A stretch of 64,000 nucleotides of DNA from Candidatus Latescibacterota bacterium (GCA_022823465.1 JAJEHX010000013.1:1-64000), one strand, 5' to 3'. Shown: positions 33,994-43,293, counted from the stretch's first letter. Program-made: numbers and translations. Notes: generated by a model from the letters alone, not told the origin.

Positions 33994-34361
33994 GTGGCTC
34001 TCCTTTCAAACACAAGAAGTTACATGTCCACTAAACCGGGTCAACTCCAACTTGATAGTGAGCACCATTTTAAGAATTGGAGTCATACTTACTACGACGT
34101 CTTGCCGTATCTACAACGATGCTTCCTTCAAATTGTCAGAGAACTTCGGCAAGAGATAAGAAATGACTTCGCAGAAGAAATCAGCCAACTAGTTATGCAA
34201 CTCTGTAATCCTGACTACAGAAAACGGGGGCATCCAAGGAACATTATTTACAATGGTAACCAGTACTCAGTTGAGAGATATGTCTCAATTTTCGATCGTC
34301 TAGCAAGACGAGCTGAATTGTCACTTAAACCCAATGATTCAATACGAGAGGTCACCTGATC

Positions 34362-35873
34362 ATGTCAGGCTTCAAAAAGGATGAAGATCGCAATGTAATT
34401 CCACGTTGGAGGTCCTTTGACCAAACCATAAAGTTTGGAGAACTAAACTCCACATTACCAGTTAATCCCCCAAAATACGAATTCGGATCGGACTTCCTGG
34501 CTGAAAAAAAGTCAAGTTGGCTAAAACACCGAACTGTAGGTCATGCCTCTGATCTTGTAGGTGCAGCACTCACGCTGGGAAGAGAAGCTGAAGCAACAGA
34601 AGCAGCCGAATACCTTATAAACAGTAACGCAATGGTTTCTCCGTGGGCGAGAGAATTGGCGAAGCGGGTTTTAGGGGGCTCCAAAGGGTTAGCGAACGTG
34701 CTAGAGACTACGGCATCCACAAGCGGTATTCTGTATGGTAAGATTAGAAAACTACGAAGGAATCTTAAGGTAGAATCTAAAGATCCAATTACATGGGTAG
34801 AACTCTCGCTAATGTACATAACACTAGGACTCGAGAATCAGGCCGAACGTTGTATGATCATCGCGCTAGAACTCGCCCCCACAAATCGATATGTCCTTCG
34901 ATCTGCATGCCGTCTATGGTTACATATTGGAAACTCAGAAAGAGCACATGATGTTGTAGTTAAAGCAGAAACATGCCGTTACGATCCTTGGTTACTGGCG
35001 GCAGAGATCGCAATCAGCAACGTAAATAACAAGACTCCAAAGTTCGTTAAAACCGCGCGTGGTCTGATTACAAGCCAAAGATACTCGTATCATCACACAA
35101 GTGAACTCGCCTCTGCTTTAGCCACATTGGAATTAGGAGCAGGACGGCTCAAAACATCTAAAAAGCTCTTTGATATATCTTTAAAACAACCGACAGAAAA
35201 CAGTATTGCGCAAGTAGCGTGGGCGTCTAATCATCATCCAAGAATCCGATTTGTAGTTCATAACACTGAGCATCTTAATGCATTTGAAGCAGAATCATGG
35301 ATAAACTACCAGAACGGTGAATGGGAGCAGGCTATAGTACAATGTGAGTCTTGGTTGTACGACCAGATGTTTTCGAGTTGGCCAAGTGCTTTCGGTTCGT
35401 ATGTTTCCGGAACAGCACTTGAGAACTACGATAAATGTATATGGTTTTCGAAGCAAGGTTTAGTAGCCAACCCAAAGGACTTCACACTTCTGAACAATTT
35501 AGCGTTCGGCTACATAAATCAGGGTAACATTAACGAAGGTAAAAAAGCACTATCGAATATCAACAGAACTGGATTGTCCAATCAGGAAAGCATAGTACTA
35601 AATGCAACAGAAGGCCTTTTGGCATATCGTTCAGGGGATTCGATTCTTGGAAATCACCTGTACTTGGAGGCGCGTAATAAAGCGAATAGGCTAGGTGTTG
35701 ATGGGTACAAATTGTTAGCACTAGCAACCGCATATCACGTTAGAGAAGAACTACTAAACAACTCGAAACGCCAATCACTAGTACAAGAGGCAAATCAGGT
35801 TTTGAGGCGAATAGAGGACGATCCGTTATTTCGAGCACTCGAAAGTAGGCTACAAGCATTGACTGAGAATTGA
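34362..35873 (+). CDS. TPR-like helical repeat protein paired with the kinase
   Basis: A 503-residue protein with degenerate tetratricopeptide-like repeats from about residue 145: DPITWVELSLMYITLGLENQ, APTNRYVLRSACRLWLHIG and later NLAFGYINQGNINEGKKAL. The first 120 residues do not match a repeat and contain a possible globular part. No enzyme motif is evident. It begins two bases after the interrupted kinase stop, so it is almost certainly translated with it, and may be the kinase's substrate-binding or sensor partner. Base composition is AT-rich, as in the kinase gene and the next two genes, unlike the GC-rich helicase and methylase. I do not recognise the family; a defence role comes from context only. 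Confidence 0.7.
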   Translation: MSGFKKDEDRNVIPRWRSFDQTIKFGELNSTLPVNPPKYEFGSDFLAEKKSSWLKHRTVGHASDLVGAALTLGREAEATEAAEYLINSNAMVSPWARELAKRVLGGSKGLANVLETTASTSGILYGKIRKLRRNLKVESKDPITWVELSLMYITLGLENQAERCMIIALELAPTNRYVLRSACRLWLHIGNSERAHDVVVKAETCRYDPWLLAAEIAISNVNNKTPKFVKTARGLITSQRYSYHHTSELASALATLELGAGRLKTSKKLFDISLKQPTENSIAQVAWASNHHPRIRFVVHNTEHLNAFEAESWINYQNGEWEQAIVQCESWLYDQMFSSWPSAFGSYVSGTALENYDKCIWFSKQGLVANPKDFTLLNNLAFGYINQGNINEGKKALSNINRTGLSNQESIVLNATEGLLAYRSGDSILGNHLYLEARNKANRLGVDGYKLLALATAYHVREELLNNSKRQSLVQEANQVLRRIEDDPLFRALESRLQALTEN

Positions 35874-35999
35874 ATCTCTCATGCAGAACAGGTGGAGGGG
35901 TGGATATACAAGGCGTATTAGTCAATTTCATTTTCCGAACAAGTTGTTTAACAAAAATCAAGGACTGAGTGTGCGAAATCACGAGATCCTGGAGATATA

Positions 36000-36644
36000 A
36001 TGGTGAATGCGTTATTCATGAAAAGATTTGCAGAACTGAAGAACGAATCAGATTTGATACCTTTTGAATACGATGAGTATGGTAGTGGGTACGCAAAAGG
36101 TGGGATCTGGAGGAAATGGGCTACAAGTGCCGAGAGTTTGATCAAAGCTGTGTTTGGTCAAGACTCACCTCACTACCGGAATTTTGTATTGGAGTTTAAG
36201 AACTGTAGTGGCAGTGATTATGGTATTGAGTCGTTACAAGGAATCTTTATGAGCGCCAAAGAAGCATATGAAGGAGGTTATCTCTTCAACGTTGAACTCA
36301 CTATCTCTGGTGAGATATTTGGAAACTTCGTTAATCTGGCAAAGCAGGCACTCAATGAAGGTCACAAAAACGTAGCAGCGGTCCTGGCTTCTGCCGCGTT
36401 GGAAGATGCCCTGAAGCGATTTGCAAAAACCAACGGGATTAATGTCGATGACTCGACAATGCAGAAGGTTATCGGCGCGATAAAGTCTGCCGGTCTCGTT
36501 TCTGGAGCCAGAAAGACTTTATTAGAAACTATGCCCAAGATCAGGAATTGTGCAATGCATGCGGAATGGGACAAGATCACCGAACCAGAAGTCAATAGCA
36601 TGATCGGATTTGTCGAACAATTTCTGCTGACCGAGTTCAGTTAG
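36000..36644 (+). CDS. HEPN-like protein (abortive-infection type), DUF4145-like
   Basis: A 214-residue protein. The C-terminal half is helical and has a region NVAAVLASAALEDALKRFAK followed by PKIRNCAMHAEWDKI, in which Arg182-Asn-Cys-Ala-Met-His187 matches the RxxxxH motif of HEPN ribonucleases, including the usual Asn after Arg. HEPN proteins often cut RNA as toxins in defence or toxin-antitoxin systems; others only bind nucleotides. The N-terminal 95 residues (YDEYGSGYAKGGIWRKWATS) have a compact helical look. GGAG lies six bases before the ATG. The gene lies between the TPR-like gene and a convergent TIR-like effector gene in the AT-rich block, supporting a defence role by context. Confidence 0.65.
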   Translation: MVNALFMKRFAELKNESDLIPFEYDEYGSGYAKGGIWRKWATSAESLIKAVFGQDSPHYRNFVLEFKNCSGSDYGIESLQGIFMSAKEAYEGGYLFNVELTISGEIFGNFVNLAKQALNEGHKNVAAVLASAALEDALKRFAKTNGINVDDSTMQKVIGAIKSAGLVSGARKTLLETMPKIRNCAMHAEWDKITEPEVNSMIGFVEQFLLTEFS

Positions 36645-36942
36645 CCAATAGAACCAAATCCTAACCGGAAATATCCAACAATGATCTTCGCTCGATATGC
36701 GAGGACCTCAGAAGGCAGGAACGGGAATCAGCCCGATTCAAGATGCTTCCGATGAAAGTCATTCATCAGTACGACAAACTGGACCAAGACCGATCTGGCT
36801 GGCATAGCTCGCGTTTTGGGTTCTGGGCAATTGGAGGATTTAACAGGGGATTCGGCGGATGTCGTGCACAGTTCCAAAGCTCTTCGCAGCAGTAGGCCGG
36901 GATTGGAAATGGATAATAAGAACATGTCGACGTGCAACCAAG
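36645..36942. other. Intergenic region, no gene recognised
   Basis: About 300 bases between convergent genes. A 46-codon plus-strand ORF starts at ATG 36753 but has no ribosome site, and an ORF on the other strand runs into the TIR-like gene. I see no terminator hairpin with a T-run. Confidence 0.35.
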
Positions 36943-37755
36943 CTATTCGTATATAAGACTCGCGTTGATTTCCAACCCAGCAGCTTTTAGTTCTTTGAAA
37001 AGAAGTGACTTCCATTCTCCACTATCGAGTGGAATATAGACGACTCCATGGTAGTCAGATGGAATCTCAGTTTTACCTTTGCGTAACGCGCAGACCCGAT
37101 TGCGACCAATCTTTCCCATGAAAAAGCCTAGCTCAAAAATCACGTTCTGCCTGGCTCGGGGTTTATACTCTTCTTCGCCTGAGATTGAACCTTCATCATC
37201 AGGTGTCAATAAGACTAAGGCAAATGCAACTTGAGAAGCGTTACTCTCGAATTTTTCGATAATTGTGCGACCCTGATTTGGTTGTTCGTGCAGTATTACC
37301 GGGTTAAGGCCTAGTTTTTCTATGTATCTCGCTACCATTTCTTTAGTTCCGTCATCTCTGCCGTGAATTATGAACACATCTTTTGTTTTCGGCTGTTTGG
37401 TATCACGGGAAGCGTCATGAGTCGTATCTTGATTATCATCATCTTCCCAATACTCCTCGATTTCCTCAATCATCGATTCGAGTATGGATTTTGCGTTTTC
37501 CAATCCTTCTACAAACCTTTCCTGAAATCTAGATTCGGGTGTATCTAGACTGAAAGCGAGTAACGAATAACTGACGCCATTAAAGTCCCGCAAGTGGTTT
37601 GCACCATTACCAAAGGTCTTTTCTATTGCCACCTGAGTATTCCTTTTCCACTTTTCGAACTCGGGAGAAAAGCGCTCCAATTCTTGGAGTTCAGGTATTG
37701 AGTTCACCAAGCGTCGCAGACGGTCTATTGACTTAGATTTCGAGGGTTGTTTCAT
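36943..37755 (-). CDS. TIR-like nucleotide-binding effector (Pycsar/CAP12-TIR type)
   Basis: A 270-residue protein. Residues 1-120 are a helical N-terminal part, and residues 125-245 a TIR-like domain of the predicted nucleotide-binding type: KDVFIIHGRDDGTKEMVARY, PVILHEQPNQGRTIIEKFE, ALVLLTPDDEG and NVIFELGFFMGKIGR, with the likely catalytic Glu208. Relatives are effectors of cyclic-nucleotide defence systems that degrade NAD after signal binding. No cyclase gene (CD-NTase) is near, so the trigger here is unknown; the kinase-TPR-HEPN genes may be partners. It is divergent from the methylase gene, with 357 bases between. Confidence 0.85.
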   Translation of the reverse strand: MKQPSKSKSIDRLRRLVNSIPELQELERFSPEFEKWKRNTQVAIEKTFGNGANHLRDFNGVSYSLLAFSLDTPESRFQERFVEGLENAKSILESMIEEIEEYWEDDDNQDTTHDASRDTKQPKTKDVFIIHGRDDGTKEMVARYIEKLGLNPVILHEQPNQGRTIIEKFESNASQVAFALVLLTPDDEGSISGEEEYKPRARQNVIFELGFFMGKIGRNRVCALRKGKTEIPSDYHGVVYIPLDSGEWKSLLFKELKAAGLEINASLIYE

Positions 37756-38112
37756 TGTAGCCCATTTATTGTAGTACTAACCCACTTGATTGAATACGTC
37801 TATTGGGTAGTGGGGATCGTCCTAAAGAATGTGATTAAAATGGCTAAGGACCTTCCAGACTGGTAGATTGGAAGGTAAGGGACAATCCTCATGATTTGTA
37901 ACGAAAAGCCACACTCAGCGAGTCGAAAGGTAGTGAAATCGCGGACGGAGGTCAATCGATACATAGACACAACGCCCGCTAATGAATCCCTCGCTACCCT
38001 GGCATTTTGGGATTTTCAACACATTGCTTACGATAACTCTGAATCAATCTCGGAAAGCTCTCTGATTTAACAAACGAAGTTGGAAGTAAAAAACATCCTT
38101 AGGGATTGTTAG
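37756..38112. other. Divergent region between TIR-like gene and methylase
   Basis: This 357-base stretch must hold the promoters of both genes. It contains an 8-bp dyad, ACCTTCCA (37850-37857) and TGGAAGGT (37869-37876), and a 59-codon ORF starting at 37891. No well-spaced promoter hexamer pair is evident. Confidence 0.45.
37891..38070 (+). CDS. Possible small protein, 59 residues
   Basis: An ATG-started reading frame of 59 residues (from MICNEKPHSASRKVVKSR to ESISESSLI) lies 42 bases before the methylase gene and 14 bases after an 8-bp dyad. Its first half is basic and second half acidic. The ribosome site is weak. It might be a short regulator of the methylase gene, or chance. No family is recognised. 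Confidence 0.2.
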   Translation: MICNEKPHSASRKVVKSRTEVNRYIDTTPANESLATLAFWDFQHIAYDNSESISESSLI

Positions 38113-41100
38113 ATGCCCGGCAAACGCCTCATAGAAATCGCATTCCCCTTAAAGCAGGTTTCTCTCGACTCGGTACACGAGAAGAACGTGCGGCATGGGC
38201 ACATCTCCACGCTGCACATCTGGCCGGCGAGGAGGCCACTGGCGGCGTGCCGGGCCGCGCTCATCGCGACGCTGTTCCCCGACTCTGGCGACCCGGTTGA
38301 ACGGAAGAGGATACTGGAACGCATGGCCGGTCGCGTAGTGGAGACTGTCGAGCGCAAACGGGTGAATGGTCGTGAGGTCGAGAAGACGAAGGAGGAGACC
38401 GACGGGGGCATACTCCACTGGGGGCGCGAGAACGGCCCGGAACTCGAATGGTTCCGATCGGAGATCCGCAAAGCGTACGGCGGACGGGCGCCTAGGGTGC
38501 TCGATCCCTTCGCGGGCGGTGGAGCGATACCTCTCGAAGCCATGCGCCTCGGCTGCGATGTTACGGCCATGGACATCAATCCGGTAGCTTGGTTCATTCT
38601 GAAATGTACCCTCGAGTATTTCCAGAAACTGTCTGGTCAATCCTGTCCGTTGCCCGCATTCGCGCTACAGGATCGGGATTTCATGGAGGCGTTCCTGAAG
38701 GCGAAGGGGCTAAAGGGGGTCCGCCTAAGGAGATTTCTGAAGCGTTTCGACCAAGGCGATCAGACTGATCTCCAGATTAGTGCCTTGTCGCGAGACGAAT
38801 ATCTGACCGAAGCAGACTTAGCCTGGCACACCCGTGCGTGGGGCCGGTGGGTTCTGGCTAGAGCACGCAAGAAGCTGGCATCATTCTACCCGACCTATGC
38901 CGAATGGGCGAGGCTTGACGGAGAGACGATTTCAGAGCCTCCCCTGCAGGTTGACAAGAAGCATCCGGAGCGGACCGATGAATCAAACACGTCGATAGAA
39001 GGACTGCGGCTGCTTGAACCGGACTCAGACGGTATCACCGATGTTAATACTCTGAACGCCGGTTTTGATTCAACGTATCTGAAATACCCCGGCAATCCAC
39101 GGTGGGTAGCCAAACCGGCAGTCGCCTATCTCTGGGCACGAACTGTAACCTGCAAGTACTGCCGGACCGTGTTGCCTCTGCTCAAAACGCGCTGGTTGTG
39201 CAAGAAGGACCGCAAACGCGTGCTGTTGACCATGGATACTAAGACCGAACCGAATGGCGTCGTGTTCAGTGTGCAGAAAGACGTACCGCAGACTGGCGGC
39301 AACGCAGCCCAGCGACGGGAACACGATAAGCGTATTGGCGCAGGGACCATGTCGCGCACCGGGGCAACGTGCCCTTCCTGCGGCATGATCGCGACCATGG
39401 AGGATATCCGGCTCGAAGGCCGATCAGGGCGGCTGGGTGCCGTAATGACGGCCGTGGTGGTCGATGGGCCGAATGGCAAAGAATACCGCCTACCCACCAA
39501 ACATGAACGGGATGTGGCGGAAGTGTCCGAAGAACAACTTGAATCGCTGTATACAGAGATTCCGTTCGGATTGCCGGAGGAACCCCTACCGAGCAAAGAA
39601 GCACTTGGATTCCGTGTGCCTCTATATGGTTTCAGCACGTGGAGGAAATTGTTTACGAATCGGCAACTGTTGGCGCTTGGGGTATTCGTACGAGCGTTGC
39701 GCGAACTGCCGGATCAATTGGCTGACTGGCCGCCGGAATGGAGAGAATCCCTGATCGCCGGTTGCATACCGATCATCAGCCGCATGGCCGATCGCGGGAG
39801 TACATTGGCGACATGGACAAATGATAGGGAAACTATTAGGAGTACATTTGCCCGATTCGCCTTGCCTATAACCTGGGATTTTTCTGAGTCCGTGCCGATT
39901 TCGGATACAACGGGAGGATTCATACAATCCATCGATTGGGTGTTCAAGGTATACGAACACCTTCAAACGAGCGTCGACACAGCCCAAGTAGGAGAGTGCG
40001 TGCTTGGATCGGCCATTGCTGGGTCTACCGACAGCGTCGATCTGATCGTGACCGATCCTCCCTACTATGATGCCATACCGTATTCGGACCTCATGGATTT
40101 CTTCTATGTCTGGCTAAGGCGATCAGTCCAGGGATTGTCCGAGGAGGTCGATGTAGTCTTCTCTGATCGACTCGGCCCCAAATGGAACCACGACACCGGA
40201 GACGGCGAACTGATTGATGATGCAAGCCGGTTCGGCGGCGATAAGGCGCGGTCTAGGCAGAACTATGAAGACGGCATGGCCGACGCCTTCGAATCATGCC
40301 ACACCGCGCTGCGGCCTGATGGGCGTCTCGTGGTCGTCTTCGCCAACAAGCAACCCGATGCTTGGGAGACCTTGGTAGCCGCTTTGATCCGGGCAGGCTT
40401 CGTCGTTGATGGTTCGTGGCCAATCCAGACGGAAATGGGCAATCGCAATCGGGCGATAGCCTCTGCCGCGCTTTCATCCTCCGTATGGATCGTATGCAAG
40501 AAACGCTTTAACACTCGACCTGGCTGGGATAACGTCGTGCTCGACGAAATGCGTGAGAACATTACCCAGCAACTCCGGGATTTCTGGGACGCGGGCATTC
40601 GCGGACCGGATTTCGTCTGGGCCGCGACCGGTCCGGCACTGGAAGCCTTCAGCAAGTATCCGGTGGTCAAGAAGGCCAACGACCCAAACCAGCTAATGAC
40701 CGTATCGGAATTCCTACGGGAGGTGCGGCGCATGGTCGTCGATTTCGTTGTCGGTCGCGTCCTGACGCACAATGGCCAGGAGATCGTTAGCGGGCTCGAC
40801 GACGTGACGACTTACTACCTGCTTCACCGTCACGACTTCGGTATGAACGAAGCGCCTGTGGGCGGCTGCATCCTTTACGCACTTTCCTGCAACCTCTCCG
40901 ATGCCGCACTGGCGAATCAATACAACATCCTCTCCCGGTCTGGAATTCGCGGAGGTAGCGACGAGGAGGATGAAGACGACACGACCGAAGAATCGGAAGA
41001 ATCCGGTGGTGGCGCGAAGGTAAAGCTGAAGCCTTGGACACGCCGTCGTGGACGCAATCTCGGTTTGGGAACTCCGGAGGGACGCCCCGCACCTCTCGTC

Positions 41101-41346
41101 GACCAGGTTCACAGGCTCATGCATCTCTGGCGCGCCGGCGATCAGGTGAAGGTGGACGAGTTTATCGATACGCGCGGTCTCCAGCGAAACATCTTGTTCG
41201 GCCAGATACTCCAAGCCATCATTGAACTTGCCGAAGCGGGATCTGACGAGCGCTCCGTCCTTGAAGCGCTTAGCAATCACGTGGCCATTCGTGGAGACGT
41301 AGTGCCATCGCGACAAAGGCAGCTTCAACTGGGAATAACGCAATGA
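38113..41346 (+). CDS. DUF1156 DNA methylase of the defence island
   Basis: A 1077-residue protein. The N-terminus (RLIEIAFPLKQVSLDSVHEK and the WPARRPLAACRA block) is the DUF1156 signature. The methyltransferase parts are split: DPFAGGGAIPLEAMRLG, the AdoMet site near residue 133, and the catalytic TDPPYYDAIPYSDL near 647, a DPPY-type motif for amino-methylation of adenine or cytosine. A CxxC pair set (CKYCRT, CPSCGM) at about 350-420 suggests a zinc site. DUF1156 methylases occur in phage-defence islands with DUF499 ATPases and DUF3883 helicases, both present here. The stop overlaps the start of the AAA ATPase gene by four bases (ATGA), so the two are coupled. It probably marks host DNA. 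Confidence 0.87.
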   Translation: MPGKRLIEIAFPLKQVSLDSVHEKNVRHGHISTLHIWPARRPLAACRAALIATLFPDSGDPVERKRILERMAGRVVETVERKRVNGREVEKTKEETDGGILHWGRENGPELEWFRSEIRKAYGGRAPRVLDPFAGGGAIPLEAMRLGCDVTAMDINPVAWFILKCTLEYFQKLSGQSCPLPAFALQDRDFMEAFLKAKGLKGVRLRRFLKRFDQGDQTDLQISALSRDEYLTEADLAWHTRAWGRWVLARARKKLASFYPTYAEWARLDGETISEPPLQVDKKHPERTDESNTSIEGLRLLEPDSDGITDVNTLNAGFDSTYLKYPGNPRWVAKPAVAYLWARTVTCKYCRTVLPLLKTRWLCKKDRKRVLLTMDTKTEPNGVVFSVQKDVPQTGGNAAQRREHDKRIGAGTMSRTGATCPSCGMIATMEDIRLEGRSGRLGAVMTAVVVDGPNGKEYRLPTKHERDVAEVSEEQLESLYTEIPFGLPEEPLPSKEALGFRVPLYGFSTWRKLFTNRQLLALGVFVRALRELPDQLADWPPEWRESLIAGCIPIISRMADRGSTLATWTNDRETIRSTFARFALPITWDFSESVPISDTTGGFIQSIDWVFKVYEHLQTSVDTAQVGECVLGSAIAGSTDSVDLIVTDPPYYDAIPYSDLMDFFYVWLRRSVQGLSEEVDVVFSDRLGPKWNHDTGDGELIDDASRFGGDKARSRQNYEDGMADAFESCHTALRPDGRLVVVFANKQPDAWETLVAALIRAGFVVDGSWPIQTEMGNRNRAIASAALSSSVWIVCKKRFNTRPGWDNVVLDEMRENITQQLRDFWDAGIRGPDFVWAATGPALEAFSKYPVVKKANDPNQLMTVSEFLREVRRMVVDFVVGRVLTHNGQEIVSGLDDVTTYYLLHRHDFGMNEAPVGGCILYALSCNLSDAALANQYNILSRSGIRGGSDEEDEDDTTEESEESGGGAKVKLKPWTRRRGRNLGLGTPEGRPAPLVDQVHRLMHLWRAGDQVKVDEFIDTRGLQRNILFGQILQAIIELAEAGSDERSVLEALSNHVAIRGDVVPSRQRQLQLGITQ

Positions 41347-42644
41347 TAAAATCGATCAAGCTTGTCAATTTCAAGAACTTCGTGGACGAGACGCTACGCG
41401 TCGGATCGTTCACAGTAATCGTGGGCACAAACGCCAGTGGAAAGAGCAACGTCCGCGACGCCTTCCGCTTTCTGCACGGGATTGGACGAGGATATACATT
41501 GGCGGAGATTTTCGGAGGGAAATACGGACCAGGCGGCCAGTTGGAATGGTCTGGTATTCGAGGTGCACCGTACGCAATCGTCCGCTTTGGGCAACCAGCG
41601 TTTTCCATTCAGTTGGATCTGGAATATGAGGGAAATCAGGTCACCTATTTCATTAAAATCGAATTCCCGGCAAATAGCGAACCGTACGTATCGCAAGAAA
41701 CTCTGACTAAGGAATCAAAAAGCATCTACAAGGCCAGAGCTAATCCGGGTTTCGGTTTACAGCTATACTCGGGTACCAACGACAGAGAATCGGGAATCCT
41801 CGATTGGTCTAAACCTGCTCTAACTCAAATCGTGTTAGGTTCGGTCGACCAAGAAAGTGGCCGGTCTAGTTGGTCGACACCGACTCTAACCCGGATCGCG
41901 GGCGATTACATAGAGTTATACAAAGAAGTCATATTTACGGGTATTCCTCTTTACCTTTATGGATTCCGCTTCATCGAACCAGAACCTGCGTCAATGAGGG
42001 TACCTTCAGTACCGGGCACGACCATATTGGGGGAAACCGGACATAACCTTTCTACGGTTCTTGAAGCGGTCTGCGCCGACGCCAATCGAAAGAGGATCTT
42101 GACCGAATGGGTGCATGAACTCACACCCATGGACGTTACGGATTTCGAGTTTCCGCGCGACCCCAGTGGTCTCGTTCATCTGTTGCTTCACGAGTCGAAT
42201 GGGAACAAGGTCTCCGCATACAGTGCGTCGGATGGGACGCTTCGTTTCCTAGCCTTGCTTGGGGCCCTGTTGACCAAGGATCAGGCTGGGCTTTACTTTT
42301 TGGAGGAGATTGACAACGGCATTCACCCCTCGCGGCTGTCCCTATTGGTCGAGCTCATCGAAAAGCAAACCTCGAAAGGCGGGATTCAGGTGGTAACCAC
42401 AACCCATTCACCTGATTTCTTAGGTTTGGTCAACGATAGCACTTTTGAGAATACATCCGTGATCTTCCGTGACGAGAGTGCGGCAAGCGGCGTCATTCGT
42501 CCGGTTTCGAAATTGCCCAAAGCCAGAAATCTACGCCAAACACAGGGGTTGGGCAGGCTCTTAGCAAGCGGTTGGATGGAAGACGCACTTGCCTTCTCGG
42601 AGTTTGACACTAAGGGGGAGAAAGAGGAGGAGAACGACGAGTGA
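41343..42644 (+). CDS. AAA/ABC-type ATPase (RecF/OLD-like)
   Basis: A 433-residue ATPase: MIKSIKLVNFKNFVDETLRV is the classic first strand of RecF/SMC-like ATPases, with Walker A VGTNASGKSN (about 28-37), a signature-like YSASDGTLRFLALLGALL, Walker B LYFLEEIDNGIHPS and the switch His in TTTHSPDFLG. It has no long coiled coil. Such ATPases pair with a nuclease or Toprim partner in many defence systems. The start overlaps the methylase stop, and the Toprim-like gene starts four bases before this stop, so three genes are translated together. AT content is slightly above that of the methylase, suggesting a separate origin. Confidence 0.85.
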   Translation: MIKSIKLVNFKNFVDETLRVGSFTVIVGTNASGKSNVRDAFRFLHGIGRGYTLAEIFGGKYGPGGQLEWSGIRGAPYAIVRFGQPAFSIQLDLEYEGNQVTYFIKIEFPANSEPYVSQETLTKESKSIYKARANPGFGLQLYSGTNDRESGILDWSKPALTQIVLGSVDQESGRSSWSTPTLTRIAGDYIELYKEVIFTGIPLYLYGFRFIEPEPASMRVPSVPGTTILGETGHNLSTVLEAVCADANRKRILTEWVHELTPMDVTDFEFPRDPSGLVHLLLHESNGNKVSAYSASDGTLRFLALLGALLTKDQAGLYFLEEIDNGIHPSRLSLLVELIEKQTSKGGIQVVTTTHSPDFLGLVNDSTFENTSVIFRDESAASGVIRPVSKLPKARNLRQTQGLGRLLASGWMEDALAFSEFDTKGEKEEENDE

Positions 42645-43207
42645 GGGTCCTCATCATTCCCGAGGATTTTCGAAAGGACCAGTACATTCTGAAGCCTATG
42701 TTCGACCGCCTGTTTCGATCCATCGGCAAGCCAACGGCAAGGATTCAAGTGTGTCAGGAACCTTTGCTGGGTGGCGTTATCGAAGCACTTAAATCGGATC
42801 GAATTGTGGAAATAGTAGAACGGTATGTAGGAATGACGGATGTATTCATACTATGTGTCGACCGTGATGGAAAAGAAGGACGGCGACAAAGACTGAACGA
42901 AATCGAAGCCGAGTTCGGCGCATCTTTCTTTTCAGAAAATGCCTGGGAAGAACTCGAGACTTGGGTTCTTGCGGGTCTGGACCTGCCTGACGAATGGAAG
43001 TGGCGTGACATTCGTGCCGAGACAAGAGTAAAGGAAACATATTTTGAACCACTGGCCGAGCGGCGGGGACTGTCGGACTCACCCGGCGGTGGTCGAAATC
43101 CCCTAGGCGAAGAGGCATCAGGCCGGATCGACGCAGTTCGCCAGAAATGTCCAGAGGACTTTGACGCGCTTGCTCGTCGTTTGGAAATCGCGATTGGCGA
43201 GAGGTGA
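42641..43207 (+). CDS. Toprim-like / DUF4276-type partner of the AAA ATPase
   Basis: A 188-residue protein starting RVLIIPEDFRKDQYILKPMF. An acidic motif in FILCVDRDGKEGR (Asp-x-Asp-Gly) after a strand and a first acid in PEDF fit a Toprim-type or DUF4276 metal site. NAWEELETWVLAGLD further on resembles DUF4276 proteins. Such proteins, next to an AAA ATPase, form two-gene nuclease-type immune modules. The GTG start at 42641 overlaps the ATPase stop by four bases. The last part is helical and charged. The nuclease role is an inference. Confidence 0.65.
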   Translation: MRVLIIPEDFRKDQYILKPMFDRLFRSIGKPTARIQVCQEPLLGGVIEALKSDRIVEIVERYVGMTDVFILCVDRDGKEGRRQRLNEIEAEFGASFFSENAWEELETWVLAGLDLPDEWKWRDIRAETRVKETYFEPLAERRGLSDSPGGGRNPLGEEASGRIDAVRQKCPEDFDALARRLEIAIGER

Positions 43208-43257
43208 GCGCCTTAATCTTGTAACAGTTCCCGGTCAATAATCTGGAGATGTAGCAA

Positions 43258-43275
43258 GACCGTCATTCAACGGTC
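43258..43275 (+). promoter_or_regulatory. Dyad before the DUF433/DUF5615 pair
   Basis: GACCGT (43258-43263) and ACGGTC (43270-43275) form an inverted repeat 19 bases before the DUF433 start and just upstream of a GGGAGGTGG ribosome site. A self-regulating antitoxin site is a plausible reading. Confidence 0.35.
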
Positions 43276-43293
43276 AGCAAAGGGAGGTGGAAA

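Larger units (their letters stand above)
32796..34049 (-). mobile_element. IS3-family insertion sequence with complete ends
   Basis: The element is 1254 bases long and begins TGATGTTACC and ends CAACTCCA, so it has the TG...CA ends of IS3 elements. The terminal 24 bases on each side (32796-32819, 34026-34049) are inverted repeats matching at 18 positions and sharing GTGGAC. A 3-base target duplication ACT flanks it (32793-32795 and 34050-34052). It carries orfA and orfB in overlapping frames on the minus strand and looks intact. Confidence 0.9.
32023..34359 (+). pseudogene. Serine/threonine protein kinase-like gene interrupted by an IS3 element
   Basis: The 5' part (32023-32795) encodes a kinase-like protein with Lys57 in AFLKAMD, AHQDLKPSNVL as catalytic loop (Asp169) and ADLGRAS in place of DFG, followed by APPELLYG, the activation-segment end. 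It is broken by an insertion element at 32796-34049. The 3' part (34053-34359) continues LDSEHHFKNWSHTYYDVLPY. Removing the element and one ACT target copy joins the halves in frame into 359 residues, so the gene is recently disrupted and otherwise whole. GGAG lies seven bases before ATG 32023. The next gene (34362) is two bases away and looks co-evolved. The DNA is AT-rich compared with the helicase upstream, a sign of separate origin. Confidence 0.85.

Noticed and set aside
36728-37015. 95-residue minus-strand open frame next to the TIR-like gene
   Set aside because: It overlaps the 3' end of the TIR-like gene in another frame, with no ribosome site or family.
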